DNA of 64,000 bases from Bradyrhizobium diazoefficiens (GTDB taxonomy: Bacteria > Pseudomonadota > Alphaproteobacteria > Rhizobiales > Xanthobacteraceae). The position numbers and the translations under genes are program-made. Shown here in pieces: positions 17,263-26,650 of the stretch. Where the stretch lies: contig NZ_JAENXS010000002.1 of assembly GCF_016612535.1 (NCBI RefSeq), positions 930,001-994,000 of the forward strand. Reading direction: 5' to 3'. Position 1 is the first letter of the stretch. Each line of letters begins with the position of its first letter. The notes under the pieces were generated by a model. The model had not been told where the DNA came from. It made no database searches and saw only the letters and a program-made list of their open reading frames with translations.

Positions 17263-18816
17263 TTAGAACGTTAACGCCGCGGTCAGATCGCCCATGGCCG
17301 GATGTCCGTTCGCATTGAGCGCGGCATCGCGCGCCACCAGCCCTGGCAGGACGGGCAGGTCGAATCGCCGCGTGATGAAGCGCAATGCGGACGTCGTGTC
17401 GTACTGGGTGTGATCGACATAACCTTTCTTGGCGAACGGCGAGACGATCAACGCCGGGACGCGCGATCCGGGACCCCAGCGATCGGCCTTCGGCGGGGCG
17501 ACATGATCCCAGAACCCGCCGTTCTCGTCATAGGTGACGAGGACGAGCATGTGCGGCCATTGCGGACTTTTTTCCAGATGGGCGATCACGTCGGCGATGT
17601 GCTGATCTCCCGACATCACATCGGTATAGCCGGCGTGCTCGTTGAGATTGCCCTGCGGCTTATAGAAGGTGACCTGTGGCAGCGTGCCGGCGTCGATCGC
17701 CTTGACGAATTCGACCCCGTTCATGCCGCCATCCTTGAGGTGGTCGGCGCGCGCCGGCGTGCCCGGTGCAAACTGGGCGAAGTAGTTGAACGTCTGATGA
17801 TGGAACTGGAAGTTCGGCACCGGCTTGCCGCGGCCGCCGTCAACCGCATCCTGCCATGCGCCAGCATACCAGGCCCAGCTCACGCCCTTGAGGCTCAAGA
17901 GATCACCGATGGTGATGTCGTGCTGAGGCGGCAGCGTGTTGGGCGCGTCCGGATCGGCAAAGCGCGGGTCGCCGTTCTGGGCCGGCTTGTTGTTGCTCGG
18001 CTGATAGGGCGGCTGCATCGTATTCACGGCGTAGAAATCCGGCGTAATGGCGCCGTTGTTGACGAATTTTGGGATACCGTCGATCGCCGATCCCGGCGAA
18101 TTGGGCGCAAGCGTCAGCGACACGCCATCGGGGTCGACCGCCGCGATCAGCTTTTGGGCCGGGCTCTTGTCGGCATTCGGATAGACCGGCGTGCAGGCGC
18201 ACACCAATTGGAAATGATTGAGGAACGAGCCGCCGAACGCCCCCTGGAAGAAATTGTCGGCGAGCACGTATCGTTTAGCGACATTCCAGAGCGGCAGCTT
18301 CGAGCCGTCGTAGCGACCCATCACCAACGCGCCGGAGTCCGCATAGGCCACGAAGCGGTCGTTCTTGCCACCATGGATCTGCATCTGGTTCTGATAGAAA
18401 AGATGCCAGAGGTCGTGCGTGGTGACGCCAAGCGGCGTGTTGAAGCCATTTGGATCGTCGATCGCGAACGGCATGTTCGGCAAGTGCTCGGTCTGCGCCT
18501 GGGTCACGACCGGCGTGACGCCCTTGGCTGTCAACCCATCCCAGACCGGCGGCAATTCCTTCAACACGGATCCATCGCGGTCGACCTGGGTCGAATTGGC
18601 AGGCGTCGCGTTCGCCAGCCCATCCGCACCCGGGAATGATCCGTACAGATTGTCGAAGCTGCGGTTCTCTGCGTAGATCACCACCACTGTTTCGATGCTG
18701 GCGATGCCCGAGCCTTGTGCTTGTGCCTGCGCGCGCGCCCCCTCAGCCAGGACGAAAATGCCTGCCAGCAATGCCAAATGAATAGCGATCCTCACGGCAT
18801 CCCCCTCGATGGACAA
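17263..18816 (-). CDS. Secreted phosphoesterase (acid phosphatase/phospholipase C superfamily)
   Basis: A 517-residue exported hydrolase of the phosphoesterase family that includes AcpA and PlcC-type phospholipases C. The N-terminus carries a signal peptide (IAIHLALLAGIFVLAEGARAQ region); GTG 18795 is an alternative start giving a tighter signal. Family motifs: VVIYAENRSFDNLYG with the metal-binding ENRSFD, HDLWHLFYQNQMQIHGGKND, DNFFQGAFGGSFLNHFQL, and VTYDENGGFWDHVAPP near residue 430 with metal ligands. Substrate could be phosphate monoesters or phospholipids. It is divergent from a di-haem peroxidase gene 199 bases away and convergent with ppx, so this stretch has several phosphate-related genes together. 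Confidence 0.92.
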   Translation of the reverse strand: MSIEGDAVRIAIHLALLAGIFVLAEGARAQAQAQGSGIASIETVVVIYAENRSFDNLYGSFPGADGLANATPANSTQVDRDGSVLKELPPVWDGLTAKGVTPVVTQAQTEHLPNMPFAIDDPNGFNTPLGVTTHDLWHLFYQNQMQIHGGKNDRFVAYADSGALVMGRYDGSKLPLWNVAKRYVLADNFFQGAFGGSFLNHFQLVCACTPVYPNADKSPAQKLIAAVDPDGVSLTLAPNSPGSAIDGIPKFVNNGAITPDFYAVNTMQPPYQPSNNKPAQNGDPRFADPDAPNTLPPQHDITIGDLLSLKGVSWAWYAGAWQDAVDGGRGKPVPNFQFHHQTFNYFAQFAPGTPARADHLKDGGMNGVEFVKAIDAGTLPQVTFYKPQGNLNEHAGYTDVMSGDQHIADVIAHLEKSPQWPHMLVLVTYDENGGFWDHVAPPKADRWGPGSRVPALIVSPFAKKGYVDHTQYDTTSALRFITRRFDLPVLPGLVARDAALNANGHPAMGDLTAALTF

Positions 18817-19015
18817 ATGAAACGGCGGCGTGCGATCTTTGTCTCAGGTCACAAAGCAACCAGCAACGACAACATTAAACCGGGGTTATATGGCGGCTGG
18901 ATGAACGCGATCCGCTGAGACAACGATGCTGTCAAATACCGCAACTGGCGCCCGCGTGAGCAGCGGCCGCCAGCGAAAATCCCGTCCTATTCGCGACAGC
19001 CTTAGAGGATGATGC

Positions 19016-20260
19016 ATGAGTGCATGTGCCGTTGGACGAGCACTGCTTCTCGTCCTCTTGGCTGCCGTCACCTTCAGCGGCGCCCGCGCCCCCGCGCAGA
19101 ACGGAGGTGCCGGCCTGAGCCGCGCGCAAGCCTATGCCCGGGCAGCCGCGCTTGACGCGCTCGGCCGCAAGCTGTTCGCCGATCCGTCCCTGTCCGCGTC
19201 CGGACGTTTGGCCTGCGCCACATGTCACGATCCACGGTTTGCCTATGGGCCGCCCAACAGCCTGGATGTCCAATTGGGCGGAAAAACCATGCGTGAGCCC
19301 GGTCTGCGCGCCGTGCCGTCGCTGAAATATCTTCAGGCGGTGCCGCAATTCGCCGAGCACTATTATGAGTCCGATGATGAAGGCGACCCGAGCGTCGACA
19401 ATGGTCCGACCGGCGGGCTGACCTGGGACGGTCGCGTCGACCGCCGCCGCGATCAGGCTCGCCTGCCGCTGCTGTCGCCGTTCGAAATGGCAAATGACGC
19501 AGCCGCCGATGTCGCAGCAAAGGTGCGCAAGGCCGGCTACTCCAGCGACATGCGCAGGATTTTCGGTGATGCGATCTTCGATGATTCCGAGCGGACCTTT
19601 GCCGGCGTGGTCGAGGCACTCGAAGTCTACCAGCAGAACGCCGCGGAATTCTATCCATACAGCAGCCGCTACGACGCCTACCTCGCCGGTCGCGCGCAAC
19701 TCTCGCCGCAAGAAAAGCGCGGGCTCACGCTGTTCAACGATCCGGCCAAAGGCAATTGTGCAAACTGCCATCGTAGCGCGCCCGGTAATGACGGAACACC
19801 GCCGCAATTCACCGATTACGGATTGATTGCCATCGGCGTTCCACGCAATGGCCATATCGCGGCCAATGCCGACCCAGGCTTTCATGATCTCGGCGCCTGC
19901 GGGCCGTTGCGTTTGGATCTTGCCGGACGCGGAGAATTCTGCGGCCTGTTCCGGACCCCGTCGCTGCGCAACGTCGCGTTACGCTCGACATTCTTCCACA
20001 ACGGCACGGTGCATAGCCTGCGCGAGGCTGTCGCGTTCTACGTCGAGCGCGACACCGATCCGGGCAAATGGTATCCGCGCGACACCGACGGCAAGATGCG
20101 CAAGTACGACGACGTGCCCACGCAATACCAGCGCAACATCAACAGCGAACCGCCCTTCGGCGCGCGCGCCGCGGACCAGCCGGCGTTGTCGGCGAGCGAG
20201 ATCGACGACATCGTCGCGTTTCTTAAAACCCTGAGCGACGCAGAGAGCACTGGACGATGA
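19016..20260 (+). CDS. Di-haem cytochrome c peroxidase/MauG-family protein
   Basis: A periplasmic 414-residue protein with two c-type haem sites, CATCH at residues 67-71 and CANCH at 248-252. The signal peptide covers about residues 1-28. The family is bacterial cytochrome c peroxidase and MauG, which use two haems to reduce peroxide or oxidise a protein substrate. Near the second haem, FRTPSLRNVALRSTFFHNG contains the conserved family motif (TPSLRNV, FFHNG). ATG 19016 is used. The divergent neighbour is a secreted phosphoesterase, suggesting shared regulation from the 18817-19015 spacer. The electron donor is unknown. Confidence 0.93.
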   Translation: MSACAVGRALLLVLLAAVTFSGARAPAQNGGAGLSRAQAYARAAALDALGRKLFADPSLSASGRLACATCHDPRFAYGPPNSLDVQLGGKTMREPGLRAVPSLKYLQAVPQFAEHYYESDDEGDPSVDNGPTGGLTWDGRVDRRRDQARLPLLSPFEMANDAAADVAAKVRKAGYSSDMRRIFGDAIFDDSERTFAGVVEALEVYQQNAAEFYPYSSRYDAYLAGRAQLSPQEKRGLTLFNDPAKGNCANCHRSAPGNDGTPPQFTDYGLIAIGVPRNGHIAANADPGFHDLGACGPLRLDLAGRGEFCGLFRTPSLRNVALRSTFFHNGTVHSLREAVAFYVERDTDPGKWYPRDTDGKMRKYDDVPTQYQRNINSEPPFGARAADQPALSASEIDDIVAFLKTLSDAESTGR

Positions 20261-20330
20261 ACTTGGCGTCGCGCCCGGCCCCCGCAGATCGCTGCCTCTC
20301 ATACCAATGCCGTCCCGCAACCGGCAAGCA

Positions 20331-21545
20331 TCATCCCAGCGGCGCGGCTTCCGTCTCGATTGAGGGCAGCGGCTCGCCATGGAGCTTGGCCTCAAAACTC
20401 CGCAGCCGTTGGTAGATCGAGATCAGCTCAACGATCGTGCTCCAGGCGTTGACGAGATACTGAAACGAGGTTCGGACCTGCGTGAACGCGTTCAAAATCT
20501 GGTTCATCGTTCCCAGCGTGATCTTGCCGGCGGTGATCGTCGGTGCGAGCAGGAGGTACGGAAAGATGACGTCGGTCTGCAGGTAGACAATGCGACCGAT
20601 GTTGAAATACATGAAATTCAGATAGAGGCGAAAATAGTTCCTGCGAATGTCGCCGAACAGCACGCCCAGTGTCGGTGGATCGGCGCGGGCCGGATCATCC
20701 TCGCCGAGCACAAGTTCCTTGCGATAGGCGGCTTCGACGCGCTGGTTGAAGAACTCGATCGCAGGCAGGCGAATGCCGATCAACGCCAATACGCCGGTGC
20801 CAAACACCGACCAGATCACGGCAGCAAACACCAGCGGATAGGGGATCGAGCCGATCAGGGGTAGCTCCGTCACGCTGCCGGACAGCTTCACGAGAACGGG
20901 CAGGAAGGCCAGAAGCGTAAGCACGGCACTGATCAGATTGACGCCGAGACCTTCCATGGTGGTCGCGAACCGCATGGTATCTTCCTGCACCCGCTGCGAG
21001 GCGCCTTCGATGGTGCGCAGCCGCGACCAGTTTGCGACGTAGAAGTCGTTCATCGCCGTCCGCCAGCGGAAAATGTAGTGGCTGACAAAGAATCGCGTCA
21101 GCACGCCGACCACGACCGCCACAAGGGCGATGCCGGCAAAGGTCGATAATTCAGCGTAGAACCGCTCGACCGTGACCGGCGCGGATTTCGACAGCGCGGC
21201 CTGGATGAGGTCATAAAACGGTCCGTACCAGCTGTTGATGGCGACGCTGACTTGGACCTGGAAATAGGACGTGAACAGGATCAGCGCGGAACCGAGAATG
21301 GACCAGTTCGCCCAGGGATGCGGCGCGAACAGCATCCAGGCAGCCGCGAAGGCCACGGCGCATACGGCAAAATAGAGGTCGAACCAAAGAGCCGGCGCTG
21401 ACCAGAACGTCGCCAACCCAACCGGCCTTTGAGTTGCTTCAAACAGATTGCTCGCGAAGCCATACCAGACCAGCATCGCCAATGCCGTCCAAGCGATGGC
21501 CGAGAGAAAGAACAGCTTGGGCCGGGGGAAAAACGAGAGGAACAT
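20331..21545 (-). CDS. sbmA: SbmA/BacA-type peptide transporter
   Basis: An inner-membrane proton-driven importer of peptide antibiotics; 404 residues from ATG 21545, which gives [16 protein letters not shown], closely like the SbmA N-terminus (MFKSFFP in E. coli). ATG 21554, three codons upstream, is the alternative. Seven or so hydrophobic segments, [28 protein letters not shown] and [10 protein letters not shown] are family-type stretches. There is no ATPase domain, so it is SbmA/BacA-like rather than the BclA type that fuses the same membrane domain to an ATPase. BacA proteins are needed by rhizobia facing plant antimicrobial peptides. Confidence 0.9.
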   Translation of the reverse strand: MFLSFFPRPKLFFLSAIAWTALAMLVWYGFASNLFEATQRPVGLATFWSAPALWFDLYFAVCAVAFAAAWMLFAPHPWANWSILGSALILFTSYFQVQVSVAINSWYGPFYDLIQAALSKSAPVTVERFYAELSTFAGIALVAVVVGVLTRFFVSHYIFRWRTAMNDFYVANWSRLRTIEGASQRVQEDTMRFATTMEGLGVNLISAVLTLLAFLPVLVKLSGSVTELPLIGSIPYPLVFAAVIWSVFGTGVLALIGIRLPAIEFFNQRVEAAYRKELVLGEDDPARADPPTLGVLFGDIRRNYFRLYLNFMYFNIGRIVYLQTDVIFPYLLLAPTITAGKITLGTMNQILNAFTQVRTSFQYLVNAWSTIVELISIYQRLRSFEAKLHGEPLPSIETEAAPLG

Positions 21546-21675
21546 GGTCACCACGGAGGTCGGAGGGGTCTACGGCCTCTTGTACTACAGAAAGCCGTGG
21601 ATGCAGCGAAGGTGGCCAAGCCCTCAGACGAGCGGGATAGCGAAAGTTTAGTCGCCGCTTCCAACTAATTGGGGC

Positions 21676-22524
21676 TTATTCGGCGGAAGCTTTGGCGTGC
21701 TCCAACGCAGCCTGGCTCATGCTCCGCCGGCGCCAGATCGAGCCGGCCAGCAGCACGACGACGACGCCGAGCGCCGCACAAACATATTCGGCGCCACCGC
21801 CGCCATGGGCGAATTGCGGCGGGATGTGCAGGCTTCCGAGCATCTTGTCCAGCGATCCGCCGAGCGGGCCGTCGAACAGCGAATGCAGCTTCGGCGCAAT
21901 GCCGGGATCGGTCGCGATCACCTCGCCCGCGATCCAGCCGAGCAGCGCCGCACCGGCCCAGACCAGGATCGGCAGTTTTGCCAGTAGCGTCATGATCAGT
22001 GCGGCACCAGCGACGATCAAGGGAACGCTGATGGCAAGGCCGAGGACCAGCAGCGGCACGCTGCCATTGGCGGCGGCCGCCACCGCAATGACGTTGTCCA
22101 GACTCATGATGATGTCGGCGACGACGACGATCTGCACCGCCTGCCACAGATGCGAGGCGGACTCGACGCCGTCCTCGTCCTCGTTTTCCGGAACCAGCAG
22201 CTTGGCCGCGATCACGATCAGCGCGAGGCCGCCGACCAGCTTGAGGTACGGCAGCTCCATCAGGCTGGCGACGATGCCCGTGAAGATGATCCGGAGCAGC
22301 ACCGCGGCGCCCGCACCGAACACCATGCCCCACAGCCGGTGCCGCGGCTTCAGGCCGCGGCAGGCGAGCGCGATCACCAGCGCGTTGTCGCCGGACAAAA
22401 GGATGTTGATCCAGATGATCTTGCCGACCGCGATCCAGAAGGTCGGCTCGGCCATCTCATTGCGGAACTGGGTGAAGAATGCCCCGATCGTGGTGGGATC
22501 GAAGAACTGCCAGAGCCAGTTCAC
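21676..22524 (-). CDS. TerC family integral membrane protein
   Basis: A 282-residue membrane protein of the TerC/YjbE-type family, linked to metal (often manganese) export or membrane-protein metalation. The hallmark acidic-asparagine motifs are present twice: NILLSGDNALVIALA near residue 45 and DIIMSLDNVIAVAAA near residue 140. About seven transmembrane segments, with a cytoplasmic acidic loop PENEDEDG near 112 that could bind cation. Start ATG 22524. It lies between sbmA and ndk on the minus strand, with spacers too long to prove an operon. Confidence 0.9.
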   Translation of the reverse strand: MNWLWQFFDPTTIGAFFTQFRNEMAEPTFWIAVGKIIWINILLSGDNALVIALACRGLKPRHRLWGMVFGAGAAVLLRIIFTGIVASLMELPYLKLVGGLALIVIAAKLLVPENEDEDGVESASHLWQAVQIVVVADIIMSLDNVIAVAAAANGSVPLLVLGLAISVPLIVAGAALIMTLLAKLPILVWAGAALLGWIAGEVIATDPGIAPKLHSLFDGPLGGSLDKMLGSLHIPPQFAHGGGGAEYVCAALGVVVVLLAGSIWRRRSMSQAALEHAKASAE

Positions 22525-22562
22525 GCTACGTCCTTTCGCCCCGTCGATTTATCGGCTGTGAA

Positions 22563-22985
22563 TCAGCCGACGATCTCGTTGCCCGAGAAGAACTGCGCGA
22601 TCTCGATCGCAGCCGTCTCCGGGGCGTCCGAACCGTGGGCAGAGTTCTCGCCGATCGACTTTGCATAGAGCTTGCGGATGGTGCCCTCGGCCGCCTTCGA
22701 CGGATCGGTCGCGCCCATCGCGTCGCGGTACTTGGCGACGGCGCCCTCGCCTTCCAGGACCTGGACCACCACGGGGCCCGAGGTCATGAATTCGACGAGC
22801 TCGCCGAAAAACGGGCGGGCCTTGTGGACGGCATAGAAGGTCTCGGCCTGCTGCTTGGTCATGAGGATGCGCTTCTGGGCGACGATGCGCAGACCCGCCT
22901 TCTCGATTACAGCGTTCACGGCGCCGGTCAGGTTACGCGCGGTCGCGTCGGGCTTGATGATCGAGAAAGTGCGTTCGATGGCCAT
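22563..22985 (-). CDS. ndk: Nucleoside diphosphate kinase
   Basis: Balances nucleoside triphosphate pools by phosphate transfer through a phosphohistidine. 140 residues, the standard size, starting at ATG 22983-22985 ([14 protein letters not shown]). The active-site histidine lies in [11 protein letters not shown], and the Kpn-loop and nucleotide-binding residues ([15 protein letters not shown] stretch, here [14 protein letters not shown]) are conserved. A longer upstream extension is not coding-like. It is transcribed towards the TerC gene, 38 bases away. Confidence 0.98.
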   Translation of the reverse strand: MAIERTFSIIKPDATARNLTGAVNAVIEKAGLRIVAQKRILMTKQQAETFYAVHKARPFFGELVEFMTSGPVVVQVLEGEGAVAKYRDAMGATDPSKAAEGTIRKLYAKSIGENSAHGSDAPETAAIEIAQFFSGNEIVG

Positions 22986-23305
22986 GATCTTGTCCTTGAA
23001 GAGAAATTGGTGGTTCGGAGTTGCGGGGCTTATATCGGCGCCGTCGCGATACGGCAAGCTGCGGCCGGATCGGCCCACGGGCGCTTCGCCGCAGGCCAAG
23101 ACCCGAATTCCCGGCCGAATTCCAACATGGATTACAACGATTTCACCCAGATGAACCCAATCTGAAGGCCTTGGCAGGGTTTGGTTCAGCCTCGCTGGCG
23201 TAACGTCAGATCCATCGAAACCAAAGCCTCCTCCCGAGGCGCACCGTTTCGGCGGCCTTTTCATCGACGCGATAACCCCGCGCCGATAGTTTTGAGGAGA
23301 TCACC
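22986..23305. other. Intergenic region between ndk and a small secreted-protein gene
   Basis: 320 bases without a convincing gene, flanked by divergent starts. It should hold the ndk promoter near 23000-23060 and the promoter for the gene at 23306. A short perfect hairpin GCCTCC/GGAGGC-like (GCCTCCTCCCGAGGC region near 23226) is the only structure I see. No strong EcfG-type promoter was found. Confidence 0.4.
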
Positions 23306-23563
23306 ATGTTGAGGAAACTTTCGCTTGCTGCAGTCGCCGCAGTCGCGCTGGGTGCCGCGCTGGCTCCGACCTCCGCCTCCGCTCACTGGCATGGCGGCTG
23401 GGGCTGGCACGGTGGCGGCTGGCACCACGGCTACGGCTGGGGTGGACCGCGCTTCTATGTCGGCGGTCCGGTTGTCGCTTACGGCTATGGCGGCTGCTAT
23501 GCGCGCCGGCTGGTCCCGACCCCCTGGGGACCGCGCTGGCGGCTGATCAACCGCTGCTACTGA
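23306..23563 (+). CDS. Small secreted Gly/His/Trp-rich protein (85 aa)
   Basis: An exported protein with a clear signal peptide (MLRKLSLAAVAAVALG, cleavage after SASA). The mature part is dense in Gly, His, Trp and Tyr (HWHGGWGWHGGGWHHGYGWG), then a short basic C-terminal segment with two Cys residues (GGCYARR and NRCY). A GAGGAG ribosome-binding site lies 9 bases before ATG 23306. The function is unknown. Clustered His suggests metal binding, and the two cysteines could form a disulfide. It is monocistronic, with a terminator at 23630. Confidence 0.85.
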   Translation: MLRKLSLAAVAAVALGAALAPTSASAHWHGGWGWHGGGWHHGYGWGGPRFYVGGPVVAYGYGGCYARRLVPTPWGPRWRLINRCY

Positions 23564-23629
23564 GCCCGACAGCACCTTCCCAAAAAGTACTTTCCAGAGG
23601 TGCCGGCCCCCCACGGCACCTTCCAAGAG

Positions 23630-23665
23630 AGGCCCCGGCGTTCCCCCCGCTGGGGCCTTGTTTTT
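23630..23665 (+). terminator. Intrinsic terminator after the Gly/His-rich gene
   Basis: Stem arms AGGCCCC (23630-23636) and GGGGCCT (23652-23658) are followed by TGTTTTT. It is 66 bases downstream of the stop and ends that transcript. Confidence 0.8.
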
Positions 23666-23790
23666 GGGCAGCAACCCAGAATTCATACAATTTTTACTAG
23701 AATGCCAGTCCTCCCCAAAAACTCGCGAAACAATTTGGACGCCAATGACTTGGTAGCATGTCGTTACTCGCCAACACGGAACCAAGACAA

Positions 23791-23970
23791 ATGACTAGCC
23801 TTTTCGCCAATGACAGCGAACAGATCGACCGGCGCACCAGCCGCGCGATTCGCGATGCCGTGGGCGAACGGCTCCAGCAGAATCTTCGTCCCGATCCGCG
23901 GCTCCCGACCCATCTCGAAAAGCTCTTGAACGAGCTCGAGAAGCGCGACCGCGATAGCGGCCCGCACTGA
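23791..23970 (+). CDS. Small conserved-looking hypothetical protein (59 aa)
   Basis: A charged, mainly helical protein (DRRTSRAIRDAVGERLQQ, then LPTHLEKLLNELEKRD). ATG 23791 is favoured because GGA lies about 10 bases upstream; ATG 23758 is an in-frame alternative. It precedes the ABC-F gene by 56 bases on the same strand and could be cotranscribed. I do not recognise it. The heptad-like Leu spacing suggests helical packing or dimerisation. It superficially recalls anti-sigma NepR-size proteins, but the conserved NepR core is not evident. Confidence 0.7.
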   Translation: MTSLFANDSEQIDRRTSRAIRDAVGERLQQNLRPDPRLPTHLEKLLNELEKRDRDSGPH

Positions 23971-24026
23971 CCGACGGACGCGGAAAAACGGGTTGCGTTT
24001 CACCGCGGCTGCGGTGACAAGGCGGC

Positions 24027-25889
24027 ATGCTCTCCATCACCGACCTCTCCATCCGCCTCGCCGGACGCCTTCTGATCGATAGTAGCTCCGTGCAGATCAC
24101 GCCCGGTTCGCGCGTCGGCATGGTCGGACGCAACGGCACCGGCAAATCGACGCTGTTCAAGGTGATCCGCGGTGAGCTTTCGGCCGAACACGGTTCGGTG
24201 ACCTTGCCGCCGCGCTGGCGCGTCGGCAGCTTGGCGCAGGAGGCGCCGAACGGTCCTGAGAGCCTGATCTCGGTCGTGCTCAAAGCCGACCTCGAGCGCG
24301 ATGCGCTGCTTCACGAAGCCGAGAATGCGACCGATCCGCATCGGATCGCGGAGATCCAGACCCGGCTCGTCGACATCGACGCGCATTCGGCGCCGAGCCG
24401 CGCCGCCGCGATCCTGTCCGGCCTCGGCTTTTCCGCCGCCGATCAGCTTCGCCCCTGCGCCGAATTCTCCGGCGGCTGGCGCATGCGCGTCGCGCTGGCC
24501 GCGACCCTGTTCGCAGCCCCCGACCTGCTGCTGCTCGACGAGCCCACCAACTATCTCGACCTCGAGGGCACGCTGTGGCTGGAGGACCACCTCGCGCATT
24601 ATCCACGCACGGTGATCGTGATCAGCCATGACCGCGACCTGCTGGAGAGCTCGGTCGACCAGATCCTGCATCTGGAGCGCGGCAAGCTGACGCTCTACAA
24701 AGGCACCTACTCCTCCTTTGAGGAGCAGCGCGCCATGCGCGAGCTGCTCGACGCCAAAGCGGTCAAGCGCCAGGAGGCTGAGCGCGCGCACCTGCAAGCC
24801 TTCGTGGACCGCTTCAAGGCCAAGGCCTCCAAGGCACGCCAAGCCCAATCACGCGTTAAAATGCTGGAGCGGCTGAAACCGATCAGGGCGCTGGTGACAG
24901 AGGACGTGCGCGAGATCACCTTCCCCGCGCCGGAGAAGATATTGTCGCCGCCGATCATCGCCGTCGACAATGCTACCGTCGGCTACGATCCGGCAACGCC
25001 GGTGCTCAGTCGCGTGACGCTACGCATCGACAATGACGACCGCATCGCGCTTCTGGGCTCCAACGGCAACGGCAAGTCGACGCTGGTCAAGCTGCTCGCC
25101 GGCCGGCTTCCGCAGTTCTCCGGCAAGGTGACGCGCGCGGACAAGCTGTCGATCGCCTATTTCGCGCAGCATCAGCTCGACGAACTGAACGAGGACGCCT
25201 CCACCTACGACCACGTCCGCAAGCTGATGGGCGATGCACCCGAGGCCAAGGTGCGGGCGCGCGCCGGCGCGATCGGCTTCTCCGGCAAGGCGGCCGATAC
25301 CAAGGTCGGCAAACTCTCGGGCGGCGAGAAGGCGCGGCTGCTCTTGGGGCTCGCCACCTTCTTCGGTCCCAACATGATCATCCTGGACGAGCCGACCAAT
25401 CATCTCGACATCGACAGCCGCGCGGCACTGGCCGAGGCAATCAACGAATTTCCCGGCGCCATCATCATGGTCTCGCACGACCGCTATCTGATCGAGTCCT
25501 GCGCCGACCAGCTCTGGATCGTCGCCGACCGCACCGTGACCAATTACGACGGCGACCTCGACGAATACCGCCGGCTGGTGCTGTCCTCACGCAACGGCGA
25601 GCCCGCCCCGCGCGAGCGCAGCGCCGCGAGCGAGAAGCCGCAGCGCGCGAAATCGGACAATCGCGGCTCGCTGAAGAAGCGCATTGCGGAGGCCGAGACC
25701 GAGATCGCGCGCGTCAGCGAAATCATCGCCAAGATCGACACCGCCCTCGCTCTGCCCGACATTTTTACCCGCGACCCCAAGCAGGCCGCGCAACTGTCGA
25801 AGGCGCGCGCGAATGCGGCGGATGCACTGGCGCGCGCGGAGGAGCAATGGCTCGAGGCGAGCACGCAGTTCGACGAGGCGATGGGTTAG
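24027..25889 (+). CDS. ABC-F family ATPase
   Basis: A soluble 620-residue protein with two ABC ATPase domains and no membrane domain, acting on the ribosome in translation or antibiotic protection. Domain 1: Walker A GRNGTGKST, signature FSGGWRMR, Walker B LLLLDEPTNYLD. Domain 2: Walker A GSNGNGKST, signature LSGGEKAR, Walker B IILDEPTNHLD. The interdomain linker (about 230-300) is helical and basic, and a charged coiled C-terminal extension (about 530-620) is present, as in Uup/YheS-type members. The subfamily (Uup, EttA-like or YheS) is not settled from the reading alone. Confidence 0.95.
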   Translation: MLSITDLSIRLAGRLLIDSSSVQITPGSRVGMVGRNGTGKSTLFKVIRGELSAEHGSVTLPPRWRVGSLAQEAPNGPESLISVVLKADLERDALLHEAENATDPHRIAEIQTRLVDIDAHSAPSRAAAILSGLGFSAADQLRPCAEFSGGWRMRVALAATLFAAPDLLLLDEPTNYLDLEGTLWLEDHLAHYPRTVIVISHDRDLLESSVDQILHLERGKLTLYKGTYSSFEEQRAMRELLDAKAVKRQEAERAHLQAFVDRFKAKASKARQAQSRVKMLERLKPIRALVTEDVREITFPAPEKILSPPIIAVDNATVGYDPATPVLSRVTLRIDNDDRIALLGSNGNGKSTLVKLLAGRLPQFSGKVTRADKLSIAYFAQHQLDELNEDASTYDHVRKLMGDAPEAKVRARAGAIGFSGKAADTKVGKLSGGEKARLLLGLATFFGPNMIILDEPTNHLDIDSRAALAEAINEFPGAIIMVSHDRYLIESCADQLWIVADRTVTNYDGDLDEYRRLVLSSRNGEPAPRERSAASEKPQRAKSDNRGSLKKRIAEAETEIARVSEIIAKIDTALALPDIFTRDPKQAAQLSKARANAADALARAEEQWLEASTQFDEAMG

Positions 25890-25994
25890 GACTTCGGGGT
25901 CCGGGCTACGTGGCGGCTCGGTGAAAACACCTCACGAACTGCCCTGGGGTACGATGCGTGGAGGAAATTAAACACCAGTTAGTTCCTTCCCCTC

Positions 25995-26603
25995 TCAGAA
26001 ACCGGACTCAAGCTCTTCCCAAATCCGTGCGGCTATTTCGGTCTCTTTGCCTCGGGCATCTACTACACGGCAGCGATCCGGCCACAGTCGGGCAGCTTCG
26101 AGAAGCCCAGAACGTATAGCTCGGAAGTCACGGATCGCTTCGGCGGGATCTCCGCCCAAGTCGGCTCGACCGCTCCGCCTGCCAATAGCCTCCTGCTCCG
26201 GCAGATCTAGAACAAACGTGAAATCTGGGAGGCTATCACCAACGACCAGCGGGGTGACAGCGTTGAAAAGTGCGGTCAAATCCTCATCGCCATACGCTTG
26301 AAATGCAAATGTTGAATCTACGAAGCGATCAGACACCACCCAGTTGCCAGCTTTGACAGCGGGCCGAACGACGCTACGGACGTGATCATAACGCGAAGCG
26401 CTTAGGAGTAGGAGCTCCTCGATCCGAGATAGTGACCTGTTCTCTTTTGTGAGCATGGCGCGCACCTCCAGGCCAAGCCAACCGCCATCCGGCTCCTTAG
26501 TTCGAATGACGTTCTTACCCACGGCTTCTAGCGCAGAGCAGAGGAGCTGCACTTGTGTTGTTTTTCCGCTCCCATCTATCCCTTCGATACTTACAAACGG
26601 CAA
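25995..26603 (-). CDS. Thymidylate-kinase-like nucleotide kinase in a low-GC island
   Basis: A 202-residue P-loop kinase with tmk features: Walker A EGIDGSGKTTQ near residue 9, TKEPDGGWLG, the DRFVDSTFAFQAYG segment carrying the catalytic Asp-Arg, and a lid region with RRSGRADLGG. The start is judged to be TTG 26603 because GGGAGGGA precedes it by about 5 bases and the protein then starts at the usual family position; the longer frame to 26768 would overlap the divergent gene. Its codon choice and base composition are less GC-rich than neighbours. It is unlikely to be the essential tmk, which in related bacteria lies beside holB. Substrate may be dTMP or another nucleotide. Confidence 0.87.
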   Translation of the reverse strand: MPFVSIEGIDGSGKTTQVQLLCSALEAVGKNVIRTKEPDGGWLGLEVRAMLTKENRSLSRIEELLLLSASRYDHVRSVVRPAVKAGNWVVSDRFVDSTFAFQAYGDEDLTALFNAVTPLVVGDSLPDFTFVLDLPEQEAIGRRSGRADLGGDPAEAIRDFRAIRSGLLEAARLWPDRCRVVDARGKETEIAARIWEELESGF

Positions 26604-26650
26604 TGGTCCCTCCCATATCAATCGCTCGCCCAATACAGAGGTGCTCAGCG

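Noticed and set aside
26555..26650. Longer N-terminus for the radical SAM protein (frame open from 26555)
   Set aside because: The extra part overlaps the coding start of the divergent kinase, reads as non-conserved basic sequence, and GTG 26651 has a well placed AGAGGT.
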